Positions 34,750 through 43,200 of a DNA stretch of 64,000 bases are shown piece after piece. Every line of letters begins with the position of its first letter. Position 1 is the stretch's first letter. The stretch covers positions 124,001-188,000 of the forward strand of contig QFQY01000008.1 in assembly GCA_003248805.1 (NCBI GenBank), in the 5' to 3' direction. The notes beneath the pieces are model-generated. The model was not told where the DNA came from. It saw only the letters and a list, made by a program, of their open reading frames with translations, and did not search any database. The stretch is from Chelatococcus sp. (lineage in GTDB: Bacteria; Pseudomonadota; Alphaproteobacteria; Rhizobiales; Beijerinckiaceae). A program made the position numbers and the translations under genes.

Positions 34750-36017
34750 GGCTTCTCGACCCGCCACTGCGTCACCGGCATCGCCGGGCGCCAGCCATGC
34801 TTGCCGCCGACGGGCGCGAGCCGGTCGATCGAGATCCGCCGCAGCGAGCCGCCATGCTCGGCATGCAGCGCGGCGAGCTTCGCCTCGCCCTCGATCGTCA
34901 CGACATTGGCGACGAGCCGTCCGCCCGGCTTCAGCGCCGCCCAGGCCCTCTCGAACACGCCCTCCACGGTGAGGCCGCCGCCGATGAAGACCGCGTCCGG
35001 CGCCGCCCGCCCGGCGAAGCCGGCGGGAGCCGCGCCCGCCACCTCGACGGAAAGCCCGCCGAGTTCCAGCGTGTTGCGCGCGATGCGTTCGACCCTGTCC
35101 GCCCGGCTCTCGAAAGCGACGGCGCGGTTTCGCGGATGGCGCAGGCACCATTCCAGCGAGACCGAGCCGGAGCCGGCCCCGACATCCCAGAGCAGTTCGC
35201 CGACGCGCGGCGCCAGCGCCGAGATCGTGATCGCCCGGATCTCGGATTTGGTGATCTGCCCGTCATGGGCGAACCATTCCTCGTCGAGCCCCGGGGCGAC
35301 GGGCAGGATGCGCGAATCGCGATCCGCCGCGACCTCCACGGCGATCAGGTTGAGCGGCACCACGTCGTCGAGGGCAAACGCGTTGGCCCGGGCCTCGCGA
35401 ACGCGCTCATGCGGGCCGCCGAGGGCTTCCATGACCACGATGCGGCTCGCGCCGAGGCCGCGCGCGGTCAGCAGCTCGGCGACGGCGCGGGGCGTCGTCT
35501 CGTCCCAGGACAGGGCGAGAATGCGCGCCTCCGGCTGGAGATGCGGCACGATGCGGAACAGCGTGCGCCCGTGCAGCGAGACCAGCGCGCACTCCTCCTG
35601 CGGCCAACGCATCCGCGTGGCGGCCATCGAGAAGGAGGAGATCTGCGGGATGATCCGCATCTCCTCGGCGGGGATCGCGCGGCTCAGGCTGTTGCCGATG
35701 CCGTAATGGAACGGGTCGCTGGTCGCCAGCACGCAGACCTTGCGGCCCCGCTCGGCCATGATCTGGGGCAGCGCGTTGCGGAAGGGCTGCGGCCAGGGCC
35801 GCAGGTCGCCGGGCAACTGCTCTGCGGGCATCGGCCGGACCAGCGCGACATGCCGTTCGCCGCCGAAGACGATCTCGGCCTCTTTCAGGGCGGCGAGCGC
35901 CTCGGCGCAGAGGCCGGAGGGGCCGTCCTCACCGAGACCGACGAGGGATAGCCAGGGCGCCGGCTTATCCTCTTGCCGCCTCGACTCAGGCCCGTTTTCA
36001 AGCAAGACTTGTGACAT
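34746..36017 (-). CDS. cobL: Precorrin-6Y C5,15-methyltransferase (decarboxylating) CobL
   Basis: CobL methylates C5 and C15 of precorrin-6B and decarboxylates the C12 acetate. It is a fusion of a CbiE-like methyltransferase (LSLVGLGEDGPSGLCAEAL at the N-terminus, VLATSDPFHYGIGNSL) and a CbiT-like methyltransferase/decarboxylase (TKSEIRAITISALAPRVGELLWDVGAGSGSVSLEW, the SAM-binding motif). ATG 36017 gives 423 residues; a TTG at 36005 is possible. The ATG shares the CATG with the divergent cobK start, leaving no space for a separate promoter. cobE overlaps its 3' end. Confidence 0.94.
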   Translation of the reverse strand: MSQVLLENGPESRRQEDKPAPWLSLVGLGEDGPSGLCAEALAALKEAEIVFGGERHVALVRPMPAEQLPGDLRPWPQPFRNALPQIMAERGRKVCVLATSDPFHYGIGNSLSRAIPAEEMRIIPQISSFSMAATRMRWPQEECALVSLHGRTLFRIVPHLQPEARILALSWDETTPRAVAELLTARGLGASRIVVMEALGGPHERVREARANAFALDDVVPLNLIAVEVAADRDSRILPVAPGLDEEWFAHDGQITKSEIRAITISALAPRVGELLWDVGAGSGSVSLEWCLRHPRNRAVAFESRADRVERIARNTLELGGLSVEVAGAAPAGFAGRAAPDAVFIGGGLTVEGVFERAWAALKPGGRLVANVVTIEGEAKLAALHAEHGGSLRRISIDRLAPVGGKHGWRPAMPVTQWRVEKP

Positions 36018-36783
36018 GACCGTCCTCATTCTCGGCGGAACAAGCGAAGCTGCGGCGCTGGATCAGCTCCTCGCTGAACAGGCGCCCGAAATTCGCGCGA
36101 TTATTTCCCTCGCGGGGCACACAGTCGACCCCCGTCCGAGCAACCTGCCCGTTCGCGTCGGAGGCTTCGGCGGCATCGAGGGGCTGCGCCGCTATCTGGA
36201 GGAGGAGCGCATCGTCGCCGTCGTCGACGCGACGCATCCCTTCGCGGCGGTCATGCCCTTCCACGCGGCGGCGGCCTGCAAGGCGCAGGGCGTCCCGCTC
36301 CTGGCGATTCGGCGTGAGCCCTGGCATCCGGTCACCGGGGACGACTGGCGCTGCGTGCTCGACATGGCCGCGGCGGTGAAGGCGCTGGGCGAGACGCCGC
36401 GGCGTGTCTTCCTGACGGTCGGCCGGCTGGAACTGCCGGCTTTTGCCGACGCGCCGCAGCACCGCTATCTCGTGCGCGCCATCGAGCCGATCGGCGACCG
36501 CCTGCCGGTCCCCCATGTCGACGTCATCCAGCAGCGCGGCCCGTTCGACGCCGATGACGAGACCGACCTGATGCGCCGGGAAGGCGTCGAGATCCTGGTC
36601 AGCAAGAATGCGGGCGGGGCCGCGACCGCCGGCAAGCTCGTCGCGGCGCGCAGGCTGCGCATCCCGGTCGTGATGATCGAGCGCCCGCGCAAGCCCGAAG
36701 GTGTCGAGACCGTCGACCATATCGATCAGGTCCTGCCCTGGCTGGTGGCGCAGGGGCTCTTCGTCACCGAGCGCGGCGTATAG
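36016..36783 (+). CDS. cobK: Precorrin-6A reductase CobK
   Basis: CobK reduces precorrin-6A to precorrin-6B with NADPH. The 255-residue product starts at ATG 36016 with MTVLILGGTSEAAALDQLL, the family signature, and contains VVDATHPFAAVMPFHAAAAC and ILVSKNAGGAATAGKLVAAR, which are also diagnostic. It is the only + strand gene between cobL and cobJ. Its start codon overlaps that of cobL on the other strand, and its last 58 bases overlap the 3' end of cobJ convergently. Confidence 0.94.
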   Translation: MTVLILGGTSEAAALDQLLAEQAPEIRAIISLAGHTVDPRPSNLPVRVGGFGGIEGLRRYLEEERIVAVVDATHPFAAVMPFHAAAACKAQGVPLLAIRREPWHPVTGDDWRCVLDMAAAVKALGETPRRVFLTVGRLELPAFADAPQHRYLVRAIEPIGDRLPVPHVDVIQQRGPFDADDETDLMRREGVEILVSKNAGGAATAGKLVAARRLRIPVVMIERPRKPEGVETVDHIDQVLPWLVAQGLFVTERGV

Positions 36784-37517
36784 ACGTAAGGCGCGCCGCC
36801 CTCGCGCGCGATCAGCCGCGTCGCGGAGGCGCCGATGATGACGAGCGTCGCCATGTCGGCGCTGGGAGCCGCCGGGATGGCCTCGGCCAGCGTCAGCACG
36901 CGCAGCGTCTCGTCCGGCCGGCCGACCGCCCGGGCAAAGATCACAGGCGTGTCGGCGCCGCGATGCTCGGCCGCCAGTTCCAGCGCCTTGCCGAGCTGCC
37001 AGGGCCGCGCCTTCGAGATCGGGTTGTAGAGACAGATCGCGAAATCGGCGGCCAGCACCGCCTTCAGCCGCGCGGTGACGACCTCCCAGGGCTTCAGATT
37101 GTCGGACAGCGAGATGGCGCAGAAATCGCCGCCGAGCGGCGCGCCGGCCTTCGCCGCCGCGGCCAGCATGGCGGTGATGCCGGGCTCGACGGTGATCGGG
37201 ATCGCGCGCCAGCCGGGCTCGCCCGCCTCCAGGGCCTCGAAGACCGCCGCCGCCATCGCGAACACGCCGGGGTCCCCGCCCGAGACCACCGCGACGGCGC
37301 GTCCCTGCGCCGCGAGTTCCAGCGCGTGCCGCGCCCGGTCGATCTCGACGCGGTTGTCGGAGGCATGCTTGGTCAGGCCCGGCCGATCCGGAATGCGCGA
37401 GACGTAAGGGATATAGCCGACGAGATCGGTCGCGGCCTCGAGTGCGGCCTGCGCGGCCGGCGTCACCCAGCGCTCCGGCCCGGGGCCGAGGCCGACGATG
37501 GCGAGCGAGCCGCTCAC
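36726..37517 (-). CDS. cobJ: Precorrin-3B C17-methyltransferase CobJ
   Basis: CobJ methylates C17 and contracts the ring of precorrin-3B to give precorrin-4. The GTG start at 37517 overlaps the cobI stop (GTGA) and gives 263 residues beginning VSGSLAIVGLGPGPERWVTPAA. Signatures are DLVGYIPYVSRI, VAVVSGGDPGVFAMAAAVFEAL, VEPGITAMLAAAAKAGAPLGGDF and ISLSDNLKPWEV. Its C-terminal ~19 codons overlap the cobK 3' end in the opposite orientation. Confidence 0.95.
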   Translation of the reverse strand: MSGSLAIVGLGPGPERWVTPAAQAALEAATDLVGYIPYVSRIPDRPGLTKHASDNRVEIDRARHALELAAQGRAVAVVSGGDPGVFAMAAAVFEALEAGEPGWRAIPITVEPGITAMLAAAAKAGAPLGGDFCAISLSDNLKPWEVVTARLKAVLAADFAICLYNPISKARPWQLGKALELAAEHRGADTPVIFARAVGRPDETLRVLTLAEAIPAAPSADMATLVIIGASATRLIAREGGAPYVYTPRSVTKSPCATSQGRT

Positions 37518-38284
37518 AGCCGCCGCCCCTCGCCCGGCACCAGCACCACGGCGAAATAGGGCGCCTCGTCGTCGCCCTTGTCGGCGAGCCGCGTCACGAG
37601 CTGGTTCGCCATGGTCGCCCGCTCGACATAGATCGCGCGGTCGATCAGCCCGGCCCTGGCCAGCGCGCGGCGCACTTTCGGCAGGTTGCGGCCGAGCTTC
37701 ATCACCACGGCGGCGTCGGTGTCGGCGAGATGCCGCGTCAGCTCGGCTTCCGGCAGGGTGCCCGGCAGCACGGTCAGCACGTCGTCGCCCCAGGTGATCG
37801 GCACCTGCGCCTGCGCCCAGGCTCCGGCCATGGCGGTCACGCCCGGCACGATCTCGGTCGGGTAGCGATGGGCGAGGCGCCGCCACAGATGCATGAAGGA
37901 GCCGTAGAAGAACGGGTCTCCGTCGCAGAGCACGGCGAGGCTGCGGCCCTGCGCCATCTCGCCCGCCAGTTGCTCGGCCGCCTCGTCGTAGAAGGCCGCG
38001 ATCGGGCCGTCATAGTCCGGCTCGCCGACGGCCGCCTCGGTCGTCACGGGGAAGGCGAGCGCGATCTCGCGCGCCGGATCGGGCGGCACGAGCGCGTCGA
38101 GGCAGGTCCGCAGGTTGCCGCGCCGGCCGCGCTTGCAGAAATGGACCAGCCGGTCCGCTTTCAGCAGAATGTCGCGGGCGCGCACCGTCATGTAGTCGGG
38201 GTCGCCCGGCCCGAGGCCGAGCCCGAAGAGCAGCGTCTTGCCGGGCAGCGTCTTGCCCGCCTGCGATGCGGCCGGAGCGTTCAC
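37514..38284 (-). CDS. cobI: Precorrin-2 C20-methyltransferase CobI
   Basis: CobI methylates C20 of precorrin-2 to form precorrin-3A. The GTG at 38284 is preferred: AAGGAG lies 8 bases upstream, overlapping the cobH stop. It gives 256 residues starting VNAPAASQAGK. Signatures: LFGLGLGPGDPDYMTVRARD, VLCDGDPFFYGSFMHLWRRL and EIVPGVTAMAGAWAQAQVP. The cobI stop overlaps cobJ (GTGA), so the block cobN to cobJ is one coupled transcript. Confidence 0.95.
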   Translation of the reverse strand: MNAPAASQAGKTLPGKTLLFGLGLGPGDPDYMTVRARDILLKADRLVHFCKRGRRGNLRTCLDALVPPDPAREIALAFPVTTEAAVGEPDYDGPIAAFYDEAAEQLAGEMAQGRSLAVLCDGDPFFYGSFMHLWRRLAHRYPTEIVPGVTAMAGAWAQAQVPITWGDDVLTVLPGTLPEAELTRHLADTDAAVVMKLGRNLPKVRRALARAGLIDRAIYVERATMANQLVTRLADKGDDEAPYFAVVLVPGEGRRL

Positions 38285-38288
38285 CGGC

Positions 38289-38921
38289 TCACTCCTTGTC
38301 CTGCGCCAGGGCATTGATCGCCGCCGCCGCCATGGCCGAGCCGCCGCGCCGGCCATGCACGACGAGGAAGGGCACGCGCCCGTCCTGCGCCAGCGCCAGC
38401 TTCGATTCCGCCGCGCCGACGAAGCCGACCGGGATTCCGATCACGGCCGCAGGCCTCGGCGCGCCGGCATCGAGCATTTCCAGCAGCCGGAAGAGCGAGG
38501 TCGGCGCGTTGCCGATCGCCACCAGCGCGCCGGCGAGCTTCGGGCGCCACAATTCCATCGCGGCGGCCGAGCGCGTGGTGCCCATCTCGGCGGCGAGCTT
38601 CGCCACGGACGGATCGTCGAGCGTGCAGATCACCTCGTTGTTCGCCGGCAGCCTGGCCCGCGTAACGCCGTTGGCCACCATCTTGGCGTCGCACAGGATG
38701 GGGGCGCCCGCCCTGAGCGCCGCCTGCGCGGCCTCGGTGAAGCCCGGCGACATCTCGACGTCCTTCGGCAGGTCGGTCATGCCGCAGGCATGGATCATCC
38801 GCACCACGACGCGGCCGGCCGCGCCCGAGAACCGCGACAGGTCGGCTTCCGCCCGGATGATCGCGAAGGAGCGCTCGTAGATCGCCGCGCCGTCGCGGAT
38901 ATAGTCGTAGGCGTCGCTCAC
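38289..38921 (-). CDS. cobH: Precorrin-8X methylmutase CobH
   Basis: CobH moves the C11 methyl group to C12, converting precorrin-8X to hydrogenobyrinic acid. The 210 residues include the active-site His in VVVRMIHACGMTDLPKDV and the family motif LRAGAPILCDAKMVANGVTR. GVPVGFVGAAESK-like IGIPVGFVGAAESKLAL also fits. The start is a GTG in a GTGA overlap with cobG. Confidence 0.95.
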   Translation of the reverse strand: MSDAYDYIRDGAAIYERSFAIIRAEADLSRFSGAAGRVVVRMIHACGMTDLPKDVEMSPGFTEAAQAALRAGAPILCDAKMVANGVTRARLPANNEVICTLDDPSVAKLAAEMGTTRSAAAMELWRPKLAGALVAIGNAPTSLFRLLEMLDAGAPRPAAVIGIPVGFVGAAESKLALAQDGRVPFLVVHGRRGGSAMAAAAINALAQDKE

Positions 38922-40207
38922 CCGTTCATTCCCCGTCGCGCGGCCGAAAGCCGGGCGTGAAGTTCCTCGCCGGGCTGCAATCGCGCCAGGAGCGTCGGCA
39001 GGTCAAGCGCCTCGCCGCCACTCTCCCGCGCCGTCCCGCCCGCGATGACGCGATAGCGCCCGTCCTCGGCGACCAGCGTCAGATCGGCGGGGCCCGGATG
39101 GGCGCAGCCCTTGATGCAGCCGGAGACGTGCAGGCTCATGCCCGCGGCCAGAAGGTCCGGCACCGCCTCCGCGAGCCGCGCCGCGTCGGTCATCGCCGGC
39201 GCCTGCGCGCTCTTGCAGGCCGGGGCGCCGGCACAGGCCTGGACCGACAGGCGCGGGTCGGCGTCCTCCGTGACGAGCCCGAGTTCGCGAGCGAGCGACA
39301 GCAGCGTCGCCGCCCGAGCGTCCCGCAGCCCCCGGAAGGCGATGCCCCGCCAGGGCGAGAACCTGATATCGGCATCCGGCCCGCAGGCGGCCGCCAGCCT
39401 GTCGAGCGTCTCGGCGTCGCAGCGCCCGAAGGGCAGGCCGATCACGACGGCACGCCCGGCCTCGCCCCAGGCGAACGAGCCCACGCGCCGGGGCAGGGGT
39501 CTCTTGGGCGGCGGAACCGTTTCCTGCAGGCCCGCCTCCGAGGCGAGAGCGACGAGGGCATCCCGCGACAGGTCGCGGAAGCGACGGACCGCGCCCGGCC
39601 GCTGCCGGTGATGAGCGAGAAAGCCGGAGAGAAGCCCCGCCACCGTCCCGGGCGCGTCCTCGGCCGTGACCGGGCCGAACCAGAGGCCGGCCGGCAGGCC
39701 GAGGCGGATTTCGGCGGGCACGGTCGCGCGCAGCCTGATATCCGCCGGGAAGGCCTCGAGCGACAGCGGCCCGCCATCGTCCAGCACGATGCCGAGCTTG
39801 GCGGGCAGGCCGCGCAGGGGGCGCGCCGCGGCCTCGATGGCGCCGGCGAGCGCGACCGCGTCCGTGGCGCAACGCTCTGTGCCCGCCAGCGGCGAGATCA
39901 GCGCCAGCCGCTGCGGCCCGTCGCCGTCATGCTCGTCGACCAGCCGCTCCGCCAGCAGTGCCTGCACCAGACGCGGGTGACTGTCCGCCGTCACGCCCCG
40001 GATCTGGAGATTGGCGCGGGCGGAGATCTCGACGAGGCCGCTGCCATGCGCGCGCGCGAGCGCCGCCACGCGCCGCAACTGCTCCGGCGAGAGCCGCCCG
40101 CCCGGCGGATGCAGGCGCACGAGCCAGCCGTCTCCGGTCTCCATCGGCCGCAGGGTGCCGGGGCACCAGCCGCGCCTCAGTCTGTCGATCGCGGATGGCG
40201 CGCTCAT
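38918..40207 (-). CDS. cobG: Precorrin-3B synthase CobG
   Basis: CobG is an O2-dependent monooxygenase with a siroheme/[4Fe-4S] type core. It makes precorrin-3B and marks the aerobic corrin pathway. The 429-residue protein resembles nitrite/sulfite reductases: N-terminal ferredoxin-like repeats (LVEISARANLQIRGV), QACAGAPACKSA, and MSLHVSGCIKGCAHPGPADLTLV, which supply the Cys ligands of the Fe-S cluster. The ATG overlaps the cobN stop (ATGA) and its own stop overlaps cobH. Confidence 0.94.
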   Translation of the reverse strand: MSAPSAIDRLRRGWCPGTLRPMETGDGWLVRLHPPGGRLSPEQLRRVAALARAHGSGLVEISARANLQIRGVTADSHPRLVQALLAERLVDEHDGDGPQRLALISPLAGTERCATDAVALAGAIEAAARPLRGLPAKLGIVLDDGGPLSLEAFPADIRLRATVPAEIRLGLPAGLWFGPVTAEDAPGTVAGLLSGFLAHHRQRPGAVRRFRDLSRDALVALASEAGLQETVPPPKRPLPRRVGSFAWGEAGRAVVIGLPFGRCDAETLDRLAAACGPDADIRFSPWRGIAFRGLRDARAATLLSLARELGLVTEDADPRLSVQACAGAPACKSAQAPAMTDAARLAEAVPDLLAAGMSLHVSGCIKGCAHPGPADLTLVAEDGRYRVIAGGTARESGGEALDLPTLLARLQPGEELHARLSAARRGMNG

Positions 40208-43200
40208 TCGGCCGCCTCCCGCGCGAGGAACGCACCGGCCGAATTGTGCCGGCTCGCCCAGAAGCCGCGTCGGGCCGCCTCGGCGAAGCGGGCGCGGATC
40301 GCAGCCGCCGCCTGCGGGTTGGCCTGTTCGAGCCGGTTCCAGACCTCCGGATCGGCGCACCAGGCTCGGAACACCGTGTCGAACAGCCCCTCCGCCACCG
40401 CCTCCGTGCTGGCCGCATAGACGAAGAGCGTGTCGAACGCCTCGGCCAGCTCCGCCGCGCCGCGCCAGCCATGGGCGAGATGGGAGGCGATCCAGCGCGG
40501 ATGGACGAGGCGGCCATGGACGATGCGGGCGATGTCCTCGGCCAGCAGCCGCGCCTTCGGCGCCTCGGGCCGGGAGGTGTCGAGGCTGTAGAAGGCGGGG
40601 CTGGCACCGAGCGTCCGCGCCGCCGCGGCGAGCCCGCCGATGGCGTCGGCGGCACTCGTCGCCTCCAGGATGTCGCGGCCGGCCGTGTCGCTGGCATGGA
40701 CGAAGGCGTCCGCCACGCGGATGCGCGCGGCGAAGCCGTCATCGGCGGCGGCCACGCCCTCCGGCCCGCCATAGGCATGGTCGGAGGCCGCCAGATAGGC
40801 GGCGCCGAGCTCCTCCGCCTGCGTCCAGTCGCCGTCGAGCGCCCGGTCGGCCATGCCCGCGCCATAGCGGCCGGGCGCGGCGCCGAAGAGGCGGGCGCCG
40901 GCCTCGCCCCGGCGGCGCGCGGCGGCGGGCTCGTTCCACTCGTCGGGCTCGTCCAGCGCCGCCACGGCCCGCGCCGCCTGGTCGAGCAGCGCGATCTGGG
41001 CCGGGAAGGTGTCGCGGAAGGCGCCCGAGATGCGGATCGTGACGTCGATGCGCGGATGCGCGAGTTTCGCCTGCGGCACCAGCGAGAAGCCGGTGACGCG
41101 GGTCGAGGCGCTGTCCCAGAGCGGTTCGGCGCCCATCAGCGTCAGCGCATGGGCGATATCCTCTCCGCCCGAGCGCAGTGTCGGCGATGCCCAAAGATCC
41201 ATCACGATCCGGCGCGGATAATCGCCCATGTCCTGCAGATGCCGGTTCACCACCGCGCCGGCCGCGAGCGCGCCGAGCCTCGCCGCCGCGCGTGTCGGGA
41301 TCGCGCGCGGGTCGAGCGTCGAGAGGTTGCGCCCGGTCGGCAGCACGTCGGGCCGGCCGCGATGCGGCGAGCCGGCGGGGCCGGGCGGCACGAAGCGCCC
41401 GTCCAGCGCCCGCAGAAGGTGCTCGCGCTCGCTGGCCGAGGAGGCGGGATCATGCGGTGCGGCGCCGAAAACATGCAGCCCGTCGCGGAAGGGCAGCTCC
41501 GCGATGTCGCAGAGATGCGCGTCGAGCCGGGTCAGCGCCTCGTCCATCGCGAGGTCCGGCGTGACGCCGCAGGAGGCGGCGAGCCCGCTCGCCTCCGCCC
41601 GCGAGCGGATTTCGTCCGCGACGAGATCGGCCCGGCGCGGGTCGAGCTCGCGCGCCTGCGAGAATTCCTCGACGAGGTCGCGCAGCAGCGCGGTCTCGCC
41701 CGCGGCTTCCGTCTCGGCGAGCGGCGGCGGCAGATGGCCGAGCGTCAGCGCGGCCAGACGCCGCTTCGCGGGCGCCGCCTCGCCGGGATCGTCGACGACA
41801 TAGGGGTAGACGACCGGCAGCCCGCGCGTGACCAGCGCCGGCCAGCAGGCGCCGGAGAGCGCCACCGCCTTGCCGGGCAGCCATTCGGTGGTGCCGTGCG
41901 TGCCGAGATGGACCAGCGCGTCGATGCGCTCGCTCTCGCGCAGCGCACGATAGAAGGCGAGATAGCCATGGCCGGGCGGCGCGTCGGGATCGTGATAGCG
42001 CGCCTTGCGGTCGGGCGCGCCGTCCCGCGCCGGCTGGAGCGCGACGGTGAGGTGGCCGTGGCGCAGCGCGCGGAAGCGGAAGGCGCCGTCGCGAAAGGCG
42101 GGATCGGCCTCGGGCTCGCCATGGGCGGCGAGCAGAGCGTCGCGTGCCTCGCCGGGGATGCCGTCGAGCCAGGCGCGATAGGCGCCCAGCGGCAGGCAGA
42201 GAGAGGCCGGGCCGGAGGTGAGGGCCGGCATCATATCCAAGCCCTCATCCTGAGGAGCGGGCCGCAGGCCCGCGTCTCGAAGGATGTTCCAGCTCGCTCC
42301 GGATGCATCTGGAACATCCTTCGAGACGCCGCTGCGCGGCTCCTCAGGATGAGGGCTCGAACGGGATGGGACGGGGGCGGGAGCCACGTCATAGCCCGCC
42401 TCCGCCAGCAGCTCGCGGATCGCCGTCACGCTCGCCGGCGTGTCCAGCCCGACCGCGAAGCCCGCCCGGCCGCCGCGCGCGGGATAGTCCGACATCACCA
42501 GCGCGAGGCGCCTCTCGCGGCGCGGCGTCGCGGCCAGCGAAATCCAGCCGGCGGCGAGATCGGCGAGCGCGGCGATGCCCTCGGCGTCGGGCTCGAGCCG
42601 GCGCAGGCCGAGCCCGGTCGCCGGGTCGGCCAGCTCCGCCTTGAAGGCGACGGGCAGCGCGCCGAGCCGCCCGTCGAATTCCGGCAGCGCCACCTGCATG
42701 GCGAGGTCGGTGGCGGAGAGCCCGCGCGGCGACGCCGCCCAGGCCGCGCGCGCGCTACCGACCGGCACGGCCTGAAGGACCGGGCAATCGGCCGCATCGA
42801 GAACGAAATCGGCGCCCTCGCGGGCGGAAAACGCGGTCGTGGTGACGATCAGCGCGGGCCTGCGTTCCGCGATCAGCGCCGTGAGCTCTGCGGTGACGGC
42901 AGGGTCCTTCAGGCTGGTGATCGCGAGCGGCAGCGGCGCGAGGCCCCGTTCGGCCAGCGCGGCCGAGATCGCCTCGCCCATCGCGGTGTCGCCCGCCGCG
43001 ACATGGGAGCGGTAGCCGAGGATGGGAACGAGCGGCTCGTCGCCCGGTAGCGCGGCCAGGGCCTCGCGCCAGCCGAGTGGCCGGGCGTTCGGGCCGAGCG
43101 CGAAGAGGGAGGGCAGGGCTACGGGTGAGAGGTAGGAGATGTCGCGAGACCCCTCATCCGTCCCGGCTGCGCCGGGCCACCTTCTCCCGCAAGGGGAGAA

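Noticed and set aside
39958..43050. Very long open frame (1030 codons) on + strand opposite cobN/cobG
   Set aside because: It is a GC-rich antisense shadow: low-complexity Arg/Ala/Gly protein with no motifs, exactly opposite well-supported cob genes.
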